Source of the DNA: JBOHTO01 sp050733695
GTDB lineage: Bacteria; Gemmatimonadota; Gemmatimonadetes; Gemmatimonadales; Gemmatimonadaceae
Direction: 5' to 3'
Assembly (NCBI GenBank): GCA_050733695.1
Contig: JBOHTO010000190.1
Location: 1 to 27,891 of the forward strand
DNA: 27,891 nt
The notes under the pieces are model-generated. The model made no database searches and was not told the DNA's origin. It saw only the letters and a list, made by a program, of their open reading frames with translations. Shown here piece by piece: positions 16,729-24,274 of this stretch. The translations under genes were made by a program, and so were the position numbers. Within the stretch, counting starts at the first letter, position 1. Each line of letters begins with the position of its first letter.

Positions 16729-17481
16729 GTGCGCGCAATCCTTACGTACCATTCTCTCGACGATTCCGGATCGCCGATCTCGCTGCATCCGGCAACGTTC
16801 GCGGAGCACGTGCAGTGGCTTGCTTCGCCGCGGATCCGCGTCGTGGGGCTCCTGGAACTGCTGGCGGCGGATCCCGACGTGGACGCGATTGCGATCACGT
16901 TCGATGACGGGTTCCGGAACTTCGAGACTCATGCCGCACCGCTTCTGCGCGATGCGGGACTCCCCGCAACGCTGTTCGTCGTCTCCAATCGGGTCGGCGA
17001 CACGAACGCCTGGAGCGAGAGCGGTGATCGCGGCATTCCCGTGCTCCCCCTCCTCGGTTGGGGCCGCCTGCGACGACTCACTGCCGCTGGCGTGACTATC
17101 GGCGCTCATGGGCGCACGCACCGTGTCCTGCCCGGCCTCGACGCGGCAACCCTCGAGGACGAAGTCGTGGCGTGTGCGGATCGCATCGCGGATGAGCTCG
17201 GGGAGAAACCGACAAGCTTCGCATACCCGTACGGCGGCGTGGACGAAGCCGTGACGGCAGCGGTAGCGAAGGCCGGCTATGGCGCCGCGTGCACGACCGA
17301 GCTACGCGCGCTCGCCCGGAACGAGGATCCGCATCTGCTGCCGCGCCTTGACGCTTTCTACCTGCGCCGTCCCGGGCAGCTCGAGCGCTGGGGCAGCCGC
17401 GCATTTCGCGGTCGTCTCTGGATACGCGCGCGCGCCAGGGGCATTCGTCGACACGTTGAGAACAGGGGGATGCAGGGATGA
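16729..17481 (+). CDS. NodB-type polysaccharide deacetylase
   Basis: This is a 250-residue CE4-fold protein. TFDDGF at 57-62 carries the catalytic base and a metal ligand. H127-x3-H131 (IGAHGRTH) supplies the two histidine ligands, and FAYPYGG at 164-170 is motif 3. The N-terminus YHSLDDSGSPISLHPATF is the usual opening of exopolysaccharide-cluster deacetylases. The family removes N- or O-acetyl groups from sugars with a divalent metal. There is no signal peptide or membrane helix, so it probably acts on cytoplasmic lipid-linked or nucleotide-linked intermediates. The GTG at 16729 has GGAGG five bases before it, and the gap from the previous stop is 12 bases. The stop overlaps the next start as ATGA. 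Confidence 0.92.
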   Translation: MRAILTYHSLDDSGSPISLHPATFAEHVQWLASPRIRVVGLLELLAADPDVDAIAITFDDGFRNFETHAAPLLRDAGLPATLFVVSNRVGDTNAWSESGDRGIPVLPLLGWGRLRRLTAAGVTIGAHGRTHRVLPGLDAATLEDEVVACADRIADELGEKPTSFAYPYGGVDEAVTAAVAKAGYGAACTTELRALARNEDPHLLPRLDAFYLRRPGQLERWGSRAFRGRLWIRARARGIRRHVENRGMQG

Positions 17482-18656
17482 GATCGGGGAGCCTCATTCT
17501 GTCAGTGATCGTCCCCGTCCATAACGGTGGCCGCGTGCTCGGGCGCGCACTGGGAGCACTCGCCGCGAGCGACCTGTCGCGGGAGTGCTGGGAACTCCTG
17601 GTTGTCGATGACGCCAGCACCGACGACTCGGCCGCCATTGCTGCGGAGTACGCCGACAGGATCGTGCGCATGCCCGGGCCCCCGCACGGACCGGCCTATG
17701 CGCGGAACCGCGGCGCGGAGATGTCGCACGGCGAGTTCCTGTTGTTCGTGGATGCCGACGTGTGCGTCCACCCGGATGCGCTTCGGCGCGTGGCCAGCGT
17801 ATTGGCGCATCGCCCCGACGTTAGCGCAGTGTTCGGGTCGTACGACGATCGTCCGGCTGCCCCGGGACTCGTATCGCCGTATCGCAACCTGCTGCATCAT
17901 TACGTTCACCAGCGGAACGGGGGGCCGGCCGAAACGTTCTGGGGAGGCTGTGGTGCCGTGCGCCGTGACGCCTTCCTGCAGGCGGGCATGTATGATGAGT
18001 GGCGCTTTCCCAGGCCGCAGATCGAGGACATCGAACTCGGGTATCGCCTCAGGGCAGTGGGCCACCAGATCCTGCTGTGCCCGGAGATTCAGGGCACCCA
18101 CCTCAAGCGATGGACCCTGCGCGAGGTGATCCGGACCGACCTGCGCGATCGCGGTGTGCCATGGATGCGACTGCTCATCCGGGACAGCGCCGCAATGCGG
18201 AGCCGAGCGCTGAATCTCGCTACTCGCGAGCGCTTATGTGCGACCCTCGTCTGGATCGCGATCGCGCTGCTTCCTGTCGCGGCGCTGCGCCGGGAACCCG
18301 CGTGGCTGTTCGCGTCGCTCGCCGCGCTCGTCATCGTGGTTGTCGCCAACCTGGGTCTGTATGCCTTCTTCACTCGCTGCCGGGGGCTCGCGTTCGCGCT
18401 GGGAACCGTCCCGCTGCACGTGCTGTACTATGGCCTCACGGGGTGTTCGGTGCTGGCCGGGTGGGTACTGCACCAGATGGTCGGCGAGCCCCGGCCCGAT
18501 CCGGTCGTGGAGGCGTACGCCGAGGTCGGGCTCGAGGTCTGGCCACCGGTCCCGCGCAGGCCGGGCGCGCCGTTCGTCGCGGGTTCACCGTTTCACCGAA
18601 CCGAGTTGCGATCGCCAGCACTGGATCGCGGAGTGCCACATGTCGACCGGGCGTGA
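17478..18656 (+). CDS. Membrane-anchored GT2 glycosyltransferase
   Basis: This is a 392-residue protein with an N-terminal GT-A domain and C-terminal membrane helices. LSVIVPVHNGGRVL, LLVVDDASTDDSAAIA, AYARNRGAEMS and the DxD motif in LFVDADVCVHPDALRR are the donor-binding blocks. FWGGCGAVRRDAFLQAG and RPQIEDIELGYRLRAVG hold the acceptor-side acidic ED pair. After residue about 250 come two to four hydrophobic segments (LVWIAIALLPVAAL, FASLAALVIVVVANLGLYAFF, VPLHVLYYGLTGCSVLAGWVL), a layout of inverting glycosyltransferases anchored at the inner membrane. The C-terminal 60 residues are soluble and Pro/Arg-rich. The ATG at 17478 overlaps the deacetylase stop (ATGA). The tail overlaps the small membrane-protein gene by 17 bases. 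Confidence 0.92.
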   Translation: MRSGSLILSVIVPVHNGGRVLGRALGALAASDLSRECWELLVVDDASTDDSAAIAAEYADRIVRMPGPPHGPAYARNRGAEMSHGEFLLFVDADVCVHPDALRRVASVLAHRPDVSAVFGSYDDRPAAPGLVSPYRNLLHHYVHQRNGGPAETFWGGCGAVRRDAFLQAGMYDEWRFPRPQIEDIELGYRLRAVGHQILLCPEIQGTHLKRWTLREVIRTDLRDRGVPWMRLLIRDSAAMRSRALNLATRERLCATLVWIAIALLPVAALRREPAWLFASLAALVIVVVANLGLYAFFTRCRGLAFALGTVPLHVLYYGLTGCSVLAGWVLHQMVGEPRPDPVVEAYAEVGLEVWPPVPRRPGAPFVAGSPFHRTELRSPALDRGVPHVDRA

Positions 18657-19014
18657 CGTGATGGAGGAGAGCGTCCCTCGCGAGCTGGAGCTGGCATTCC
18701 TGCCCCTGCACAAGCGCGCATTCGGCGTGGCCGTGGGGACTGCGCTGGCGCTACTGATGCTCGTCATGACACTCGTGCCGCTCTGGCGTGATGTCGGCGA
18801 CACGATCGGCCTGGGGCTGCTGGCGCAGTTCTTCCACGGCTACGACGTCTCGTGGACCGGCGCTCTCGTGGCCGCTGCGTGGGGATTCGCGGTGGGGTTC
18901 GCCAGCGGGTGGTTCGTAGCCTTCTGCCGGAACCTGGTGCTCGCTATCTCGCTGATTGCGATCCGCAGCCGCGCCGAGTTCGCGGCGACCCGGGACTTCC
19001 TCGACCATATCTGA
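18640..19014 (+). CDS. Small two-helix membrane protein (family member A)
   Basis: This is a 124-residue protein with two predicted membrane helices: about 34-51 (AVGTALALLMLVMTLVPL) and about 74-100 (TGALVAAAWGFAVGFASGWFVAF). Between them is FFHGYDVSWTG. I do not recognise a named family. The protein at 20291 aligns with it along the core: RAFG-x3-G against RAWG-x3-G, LLAQFFHGYDVSWTGAL against LLAVYFPGYRVTFAGSL, then glycine-spaced small-residue helices and a conserved Asn. The spacing from RA[FW]G to GY is 43 against 44 residues. The ATG at 18640 has CGGAG upstream and overlaps the GT2 stop by 17 bases; an ATG at 18661 is the alternative. Being last in the glycosyltransferase operon, it may help organise a membrane complex, but no function can be assigned. 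Confidence 0.8.
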   Translation: MSTGRDVMEESVPRELELAFLPLHKRAFGVAVGTALALLMLVMTLVPLWRDVGDTIGLGLLAQFFHGYDVSWTGALVAAAWGFAVGFASGWFVAFCRNLVLAISLIAIRSRAEFAATRDFLDHI

Positions 19015-19032
19015 TCCGGTTGCAAACGAGAC

Positions 19033-19050
19033 GGCCGCGCGACGCGGGCC
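19033..19050. terminator. Possible bidirectional hairpin terminator in a convergent gap
   Basis: GGCCGCG (19033-19039) pairs with CGCGGGCC (19043-19050) around a three-base loop, with one bulged G. It lies between the convergent ends of the small membrane-protein and sugar-transferase genes. There is no T tract in either direction. The rest of the 137-base gap also has GAGGCTC and GAGCCTC arms at 19083-19089 and 19133-19139 with a long loop. Confidence 0.3.
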
Positions 19051-19151
19051 CTGGATTCGGCGCGCGTTGACTTGGGAGCGAGGAGGCTCACGGGGCCAAC
19101 GCACGCCGGACCTTCCCTTCCGCTCGCCACGCGAGCCTCGAGTGCGCAGCG

Positions 19152-20048
19152 CTACCAGCCGCCGCGTTGAAGCAGGACCACCGGGATGGTTCGCAGCAGG
19201 ATGCGGATGTCGGCGAAGAGTGACTGGTGCTGGATGTACTCGAGGTCGTAACCGACCTTCGTGCGCACATCGTCTATGGTCACGTCGTAGGACTGATTCA
19301 CCTGCGCCCACCCTGTGATCCCCGGCTTCGCCAGTTGACGGCAGGCATACTCCGGAATGGTGCGCCGCAACCACTGGAATATGCTCGGACGTTCCGGCCG
19401 CGGCCCCACGAGATTCATGTCGCCCCTCACGACGTTGAAGAGTTGCGGCAGTTCGTCGAGGCGGCCTCGCCGGAGGATCCGCCCCAGCGGTGTCACGCGT
19501 GTGTCATCTTCAGTCGCCCACACAATGCCGGTGCCCGTCTCCGCATCCGCGCGCATCGAACGAAACTTGTAGATCGTGAACACCTTTCCCCCAAGATCGT
19601 GGACGCGTCGGTCATAGCGTTGGGGCCCCCTGCGGGTGCGGCGCCTGTCGTGGCCAACCCGGATCTGCGTGTAGAGCACTGGGCCCGGAGACGCGTACCA
19701 CACCGCGAGCCCGATCAGGAGCAGGAGCGGTGACAACAGCAACAAAATGACGCAGGACAGGACGACATTGAGCGCGCGGTTCAGACGTTCGGAGCGGGCC
19801 GGCGGCTCCAGTCGCCTGCGGACGTCAACCGGTGGCTGGCTCGCCGCAGCCGGCCCGATTCGTTCCGGCAGCGCGGCCGTGGCCGCCGAGAGCGACACGG
19901 AGGGCCGTGGTGATCTGATCGATGCCCCCGGGGACAGGCTCGGGTTGTCCGCGGGTCCGCGTACATGGGATTCCAAGATCCGGCGCCTCGTCGAAGTCGA
20001 TGCGCGCGTATGCACCCCTCGTGCTAGGGGCCAAGGACCTACGGGCAA
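19152..20048 (-). CDS. Bacterial sugar transferase initiating lipid-linked assembly (polyprenyl-phosphate sugar phosphotransferase)
   Basis: The conserved part is a monotopic phosphoglycosyl transferase of the WbaP/PglC type. A hydrophobic re-entrant helix (about 96-118, ending WYASPGPVLYTQIRVG) is followed by FTIYKFRSMRADAE, the catalytic D198-E199 in LDELPQLFNVVRGDM, NLVGPRPERP, and AKPGITGWAQVN. It moves a sugar-1-phosphate from a nucleotide sugar onto undecaprenyl phosphate at the inner membrane, the first step of repeat-unit synthesis. There is no ATG before the catalytic core, so the start is GTG or TTG. The TTG at 20048 gives 298 residues, and the GTG at 19898 (248 residues) is a good alternative. 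The first 80 residues are Pro/Ser/Ala/Arg-rich and look disordered. It lacks the four-helix WbaP/WcaJ N-terminal domain, so it is of the short type. It faces opposite to the glycosyltransferase operon, between the two related small membrane proteins. Confidence 0.9.
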   Translation of the reverse strand: MPVGPWPLARGVHTRASTSTRRRILESHVRGPADNPSLSPGASIRSPRPSVSLSAATAALPERIGPAAASQPPVDVRRRLEPPARSERLNRALNVVLSCVILLLLSPLLLLIGLAVWYASPGPVLYTQIRVGHDRRRTRRGPQRYDRRVHDLGGKVFTIYKFRSMRADAETGTGIVWATEDDTRVTPLGRILRRGRLDELPQLFNVVRGDMNLVGPRPERPSIFQWLRRTIPEYACRQLAKPGITGWAQVNQSYDVTIDDVRTKVGYDLEYIQHQSLFADIRILLRTIPVVLLQRGGW

Positions 20049-20055
20049 GTTGCAA

Positions 20056-20073
20056 ATGTTGCGGAATCAACAT
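20056..20073. promoter_or_regulatory. Small inverted repeat just upstream of the sugar transferase start
   Basis: Arms ATGTTG (20056-20061) and CAACAT (20068-20073) are perfectly complementary, with the six-base spacer CGGAAT. It sits directly before the longest sugar-transferase frame in an unusually AT-rich patch. It could be an operator or a leader hairpin, but the arms are short enough for chance. Confidence 0.3.
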
Positions 20074-20106
20074 CTTGTATCACCCTCCCCCGGATATGCC
20101 CTGAGT

Positions 20107-20132
20107 AGCGCGTGCCAATCGTGGCGCGCGCT
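20107..20132. promoter_or_regulatory. Strong hairpin in the divergent region between sugar transferase and small membrane protein
   Basis: Eleven pairs, A20107 through A20117 with T20122 through T20132, include one G-U pair and close on the four-base loop ATCG. This is the most stable-looking simple hairpin in the window. It lies in the 5' leader of one or both divergent genes, with no T tract beside it, so it is more likely a leader or operator element than a terminator. The remainder of the 20049-20290 gap shows no gene and no convincing promoter box. Confidence 0.5.
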
Positions 20133-20290
20133 CAACAGCCTCCGTCGCATCGCGCGAACGCTCTTGGTAGCGCAACGCTGCTTCCGAGCATCCACGGGGG
20201 CGCCCGCATCCATGCGAGCAAGGCGCCAAGCTTGCGGTCGTTGCCTCGGGAAGTCGCTTCCGCTCGATCACGTCACACGCCGGAGAGCAT

Positions 20291-20578
20291 ATGAGCACGA
20301 CGAACGACCAGACGATGCGCGCCGTTCTCATGCGAATCGATGGTCGTGCCTGGGGCATCACGATGGGACTGCTGCTGGGGGGTGGACTGCTTGCAGCGAC
20401 AAATATCCTGGTGCTGAAGGGTGGCGCGAACGTTGGCGCACACCTGCAGCTCCTCGCGGTCTACTTCCCGGGCTACCGCGTGACGTTCGCGGGGAGCCTG
20501 ATCGGTTTCATCTACGCGTTCGTCCTGGGATACGCGCTGGGACGACTGATCGGCATCGTATACAATCGCTTCGCGTGA
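20291..20578 (+). CDS. Small two-helix membrane protein (family member B)
   Basis: This is a 95-residue protein with two membrane helices, about 17-39 (GITMGLLLGGGLLAATNILVL) and about 66-90 (FAGSLIGFIYAFVLGYALGRLI). The linker is KGGANVGAHLQLLAVYFPGYRVT. It aligns with the protein at 18640 from RA[FW]G to the conserved Asn near the C-terminus, with one single-residue gap. It is therefore the same unnamed family, although the two are too diverged to be a recent duplication. The ATG follows GGAG by five bases (GGAGAGCAT), and the gene is a single plus-strand unit between the sugar transferase and export genes. Small-residue helices (GLLLGGG, GYALG) suit helix packing against another membrane protein. 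Function is unknown. Confidence 0.8.
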   Translation: MSTTNDQTMRAVLMRIDGRAWGITMGLLLGGGLLAATNILVLKGGANVGAHLQLLAVYFPGYRVTFAGSLIGFIYAFVLGYALGRLIGIVYNRFA

Positions 20579-20579
20579 G

Positions 20580-20640
20580 CGTCAGCGGATAGGCAATACC
20601 GCCCTGACGGGCCGTCGATCGCCGCCAGGCGCGGCGACGG
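20580..20640. terminator. Two adjacent hairpins in a convergent gap, probable bidirectional terminator
   Basis: The first stem pairs CGTCAG (20580-20585) with CTGACG (20604-20609), extended inward by CGG/CCG past two bulged bases. The second pairs CCGTC-GCCGC (20612-20625, with GATC bulged) with GCGGCGACGG (20631-20640) around a five-base loop. They fill the space between the convergent ends of the small membrane-protein and export genes. No T tract follows on either strand, so intrinsic termination is not certain, but the position supports it. Confidence 0.5.
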
Positions 20641-20652
20641 ATCGCGAGCGCC

Positions 20653-21483
20653 TCAGCTCACGAATCCGACGATCAGCGTCACCAGTCCGATGCCAAACCC
20701 GATCGTCTGCAGAAGGGTGTGCCAGGGTAACTGTCGGCGTTGCGCGACGATGAACTCGTCACCGCTGCGCAGGCTGAGCGCATCGAGTGACATGCCGTCG
20801 GCGAGAGCAGTCCGCACGTCGCGCGCCGAGTACAGTGCCTCGCCTTCCCGAAGGATGCGTGACCGCTCCAGATCGATGTTGGTCGCGGGACCGCCGGCGA
20901 CCATGAGCACGTCGCTGAGGAGCATGTCTGCGGGCACGTGATAATATCCCGGCCGTCCGACCTGGCCCATTACCGCGACGCGCAGCAGCGGTACAGCGGT
21001 GACCTCGGGGCGCTGCAGGTATCGCCCGAGCTGCGACTTGAGGTGCGACTCCAGTTCCGATCGCAGCACACCGCGGAGCCCGATCGGCGGGAGCGCCGGA
21101 AGGATCAGCTCCGGGCCGAGCCGGACCGTGAACGTATCCGTCATCGCCTGCTCCCCGGTCACCCTCAGCACAATGCGGTCGCCCACCGAGAGGTCGCCCT
21201 CGCTGAGGCGGCGGCGGAGCAGCCACGCCTCCGCACGTCGCCGCTCGCGTGCATCCGCCTCCAGCCGCGAATCGCCAGCAGCGCGCTCGGCGTCCGTCGC
21301 CTGCTGCTCCAGGGCCGCACGCGTTGCATAGGCGCCGCGCGGGTCAGTGCTGGGTGTCGCCTGCCCGCCGAGTCCGATCGGGATCGACAGGAAGAGCCAG
21401 GTCGCGACAACCGTCGCGAGTGCCGTAAAAGCGAAGTGAGGCGTGCGCGGAGAATGACAGGTGCGGAGGCGTCTGGATCGCAT
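20653..21483 (-). CDS. Wza-like polysaccharide export protein (Poly_export/SLBB)
   Basis: This is a 276-residue exported protein. Residues about 18-41 form a signal sequence (TALATVVATWLFLSIPIG) with likely cleavage after GGQA. It has no lipobox cysteine, unlike E. coli Wza. A charged helical stretch (residues about 50-95) precedes the Poly_export domain, which begins LSVGDRIVLRVTGEQAM and includes PPIGLRGVLRSELESHL. One SLBB-like repeat follows (VAVMGQVGRPGYYHVPADM, LLSDVLMVAGGP). The C-terminus is a hydrophobic helix (LLQTIGFGIGLVTLIVGFVS), which may span the outer membrane as the Wza C-terminal helix does, or sit in the inner membrane. The family forms the outer-membrane exit channel for capsule or exopolysaccharide. 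It follows the tyrosine-kinase gene on the same strand by 13 bases, so the two form an operon and probably a complex. Confidence 0.9.
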   Translation of the reverse strand: MRSRRLRTCHSPRTPHFAFTALATVVATWLFLSIPIGLGGQATPSTDPRGAYATRAALEQQATDAERAAGDSRLEADARERRRAEAWLLRRRLSEGDLSVGDRIVLRVTGEQAMTDTFTVRLGPELILPALPPIGLRGVLRSELESHLKSQLGRYLQRPEVTAVPLLRVAVMGQVGRPGYYHVPADMLLSDVLMVAGGPATNIDLERSRILREGEALYSARDVRTALADGMSLDALSLRSGDEFIVAQRRQLPWHTLLQTIGFGIGLVTLIVGFVS

Positions 21484-21496
21484 GAGCTACGCTACC

Positions 21497-23956
21497 TCAG
21501 AGTCCATGGGTAACGCCGACGGTGCCGGGCTCATCACCGGCGTGCACGGCCGCCAGCTCGTCCTCGACAGCATAGCCGTCGAGGTAGGAGTAGTATTTGT
21601 ACGCACCCGTGGGCCTCACGTCATTGAGGATTGCGCCCACGACCCGGATGGGCAGTCGATCGACCACCTCGAGCTTCGCCTGTGCCATCTTGCGATCGGT
21701 CTCCCCGGATCGCACTACGAGCACCATGTTCTCGGCGACCGAGCCGAGGGCGAACGGATCGATGCTGGCACCCAGCGGCGGGGTGTCAATGATGATGACG
21801 TGGAAGCGGTTGCGGAGCGTGGCCATGAGCCGCGTCAGTCCACTCGCCATCAGTAACTCGGGCGCACGCCGGGAGCGGGTGCCGCTCGCGAGGATCGTGA
21901 GGTTTCCGTGCTGTGTGGGCTGCAGAACGGACGCCAGCGTCGTCTCGCCCGCGAGGAGGTCGCACAGTCCGGGGCGGCGCTCGGCACCGAACATCGAGTG
22001 CAGAGTGCCTCGGCGCAGATCACCATCGACTACGAGCGTCGAATAGCCCATTTCGGCGAACGACAGCGCGAGATTGGCGCTCACGAGCGACTTGCCATCC
22101 CCGACGCCCGGACTGGATACGGCAAAGTGCAGGGGATGGCGTCCACCGAGTGCGTGAAACAGCGAGAGCCGGATGGAACGGAACGCCTCGACGACCTGTG
22201 ACGCTTCCTGGATGTTCAGGCTGGCAGAGCGCCGGGTCGAAAGCGTCGGGATCGCGCCCAGGATGTTGAGTCCCATCTCGCGCGTCACCTGCTCGGGATA
22301 CCGCAGGCGGGGATCGATGCGGTCGAGCAGGAGCGTGAGCAGAATGGCGAGCCCGAGTCCGGCAGCCGTGCAGACGAGAATAAGGCGCGGCGCCGTGTTG
22401 CTGCTGGGCAGTTGTGGCGGGGCAGCGCCGTCAAGGATGCTCACGTCGGCCAGAGAGCTGGCTTCCGCGAGCCGGGCTTCCTCATAGCGGTTCTTCAGGA
22501 TCGTGTAAAGGTTCTCCCGCACTGCGACGTTGCGCTTGAGACGCTGCTCCTCGATCGTGCGCGACGGGATCTGCTGGAGCTCGCGCGACGTGCCCGCGAG
22601 CCGCTGCGTGAGATCGTTCTCGCGCTCGCGCAGTTGGAGGACGAGGGCGCGCATGAGCGGCAGCACGACCTCGGTGCGGAGTGCGCGAAGCACGTCCCGC
22701 GCCTCGCGCACAGACGGATGCTCATCGGTGTAGACCGTCCGCATCGAGCGGAGGGCCGCTTCCTTGGCAGTGTAGTCGTTCAGCGCCGTCCGCAGCTCTG
22801 CTCCATACGTCTGCACGGAGGGGATACCCCAGGCAGCATTGAGGTCACCGCCCGAGGTCATGGCCGATGCAACGAGGCGCTGGAGCGCGGCGAGGTCACG
22901 CTGCGTGCGATCGAGATCGATGCGCTGCTCGAAGAAGCTGCTGAACACGGGGTCGCGGGTCAGCTCGACGCCCGAAGCCAGAGCCGTGCCCTCGGACGGC
23001 AGCGTGATCGTGCTGACGCGGAAGGTCTCGTACTCGATCTCCGCGGCCTGCAGCTCCCGTGATGCGTAGTCGAGCTGCTCGCGGAGAATCGCGGCATTCT
23101 CTACAAGGCTCTGCTTCTTCAACTGCGCGGCAGTATGGACGAACTCCGCCAGCAGCGTGTTCAGCGTGCGCGCCGCCGTCGCCGGCTCACTTCCGCGGAG
23201 CGTGACGTTGAGCAGATTGGTACGATCGCTGCCGGAGATGTCAATGTGCGCGCGCAAGTCGATCGAGGCGCCTCGAATCGTCGTCACGTGGAACGGGATC
23301 GAGCGCGAGCTGTCGAGCGACTCCTCCGTCGGTGCCCAGAGGAATCCCAGTCGACGGCCGATGGAGTCTCCCACCGCTCCCGAATCTGCGAGTGCCCCGC
23401 CATCGGTGAGCAGCGAGTAGCGAGTGCCCGCAACGATCAGCTCGTAGCCGCCGGGCCGCACCTGGTCCGCGAGGGTGAAGCCGAGGAAGATCCCTGTGTC
23501 CGGGGCGTTGGACGGCGTGAGGAACAGTCTCTCCTGCTGGACCACCCTGTCGAGAACCGCGAAGCTGCGGAGCAGCTCCGGCCAGGCACGAATCGAAAGA
23601 ATCTCCGCTGCGCGGATCGGTCCACGATCGGGGCCCTGTGGACCGTCCGAGATCCACACGGTCCCGACGGCCTGATACTCGGGGTCGATGAACCGCGTAC
23701 CCAGAAACCCGGCGCCTGCGCCCGCCAGCGTGAGCAGGGCGATCAACCACTTGTGCCGAAGCAATGCGCCAAGATAGCGAGCCCACGGCACGTTCTCGCC
23801 CGGGGGATTCTCGCCACGCCGCGGCTGCACCGGCGGCATCAGACTGGCGGTGGAAGATATGCCAAACGAGGCGGGAACAGGCAGATGCGAATCGGGAGGC
23901 ATGCGTCCGCGTTCGGGTTTCAGGCGAGGGCGGTACTGCAAGCGTGGTTCGAGCAC
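21497..23956 (-). CDS. Wzc-type polysaccharide co-polymerase and BY-kinase
   Basis: This is an 819-residue protein of the polysaccharide co-polymerase 2a type. After a Pro-rich N-terminus, helix 1 (HKWLIALLTLAGAGAGFLG, about 68-86) begins the Wzz-like domain. A long periplasmic coiled-coil region follows (for example KQSLVENAAILREQLDYAS), then helix 2 (LILVCTAAGLGLAILLTLLL). The cytoplasmic kinase domain has Walker A with K622 (SPGVGDGKSLVSANLAL), Walker A' VVDGDLRRG and Walker B VIIIDTPP with D724. The tail carries the tyrosine cluster YKYYSYLDGY (786-795), the autophosphorylation region expected for BY-kinases. It controls chain length and export by cycling phosphorylation with oligomer state. 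The start is GTG at 23956; the ATG at 23902 would trim 18 residues. No matching phosphotyrosine phosphatase is visible in this window. Confidence 0.95.
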   Translation of the reverse strand: MLEPRLQYRPRLKPERGRMPPDSHLPVPASFGISSTASLMPPVQPRRGENPPGENVPWARYLGALLRHKWLIALLTLAGAGAGFLGTRFIDPEYQAVGTVWISDGPQGPDRGPIRAAEILSIRAWPELLRSFAVLDRVVQQERLFLTPSNAPDTGIFLGFTLADQVRPGGYELIVAGTRYSLLTDGGALADSGAVGDSIGRRLGFLWAPTEESLDSSRSIPFHVTTIRGASIDLRAHIDISGSDRTNLLNVTLRGSEPATAARTLNTLLAEFVHTAAQLKKQSLVENAAILREQLDYASRELQAAEIEYETFRVSTITLPSEGTALASGVELTRDPVFSSFFEQRIDLDRTQRDLAALQRLVASAMTSGGDLNAAWGIPSVQTYGAELRTALNDYTAKEAALRSMRTVYTDEHPSVREARDVLRALRTEVVLPLMRALVLQLRERENDLTQRLAGTSRELQQIPSRTIEEQRLKRNVAVRENLYTILKNRYEEARLAEASSLADVSILDGAAPPQLPSSNTAPRLILVCTAAGLGLAILLTLLLDRIDPRLRYPEQVTREMGLNILGAIPTLSTRRSASLNIQEASQVVEAFRSIRLSLFHALGGRHPLHFAVSSPGVGDGKSLVSANLALSFAEMGYSTLVVDGDLRRGTLHSMFGAERRPGLCDLLAGETTLASVLQPTQHGNLTILASGTRSRRAPELLMASGLTRLMATLRNRFHVIIIDTPPLGASIDPFALGSVAENMVLVVRSGETDRKMAQAKLEVVDRLPIRVVGAILNDVRPTGAYKYYSYLDGYAVEDELAAVHAGDEPGTVGVTHGL

Positions 23957-24261
23957 GTCCGCGAGCGGCGCGATTACGCAATATCAAGCCCACGGGTTGG
24001 CCGTGACGCGGCCGCCGGAAGCCATGCGTCGGCGCGATGCGACTGTTGCACGCGTTCGACACCGCGTGTGGTATGTCAGGCACACGGTCTGTGGACCGGA
24101 TCCGACACGACGCTTGACAATTCCACAACTGCACCGAACTTGGGCGCTGCCTCGCATCTCGCAAACGGGTAGTGTGCTCCGGGCCGGCCATGGACGCGCG
24201 ACCTGCATGCACCTTCCATGCATCTTCAGCGTGAGTCGATGACAATGCACGTGAAGGGACA
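23957..24261. promoter_or_regulatory. Divergent regulatory region between kinase and rfbF, with candidate -35 box
   Basis: These 305 bases separate the two divergent operons. On the plus strand TTGACA at 24114-24119 is a perfect sigma70 -35 hexamer, but the sequence 17 bases on (about 24137-24142) is a poor -10 match, so the call is weak. Other features are the palindrome CGGATCCG near 24100 and a TGCATGCA/ATGCAT cluster around 24204-24222. No gene is apparent. Confidence 0.4.
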
Positions 24262-24274
24262 ATGCGCGTGAAGA
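24241..24274 (+). repeat. 17-base tandem duplication spanning the rfbF start codon
   Basis: Bases 24241-24257 (GACAATGCACGTGAAGG) are repeated at 24258-24274 with two differences. The second copy contains the rfbF start at 24262. The first contains an upstream ATG at 24245 in another frame, which closes after eight codons at a TGA inside the rfbF start region. It could be slippage noise or a tiny upstream frame that affects translation. Confidence 0.6.

Noticed and set aside
24100..24222. CGGATCCG palindrome and TGCATGCA/ATGCAT cluster as operators
   Set aside because: Short palindromes of this size are expected by chance, and no paired half-sites with consistent spacing were seen.
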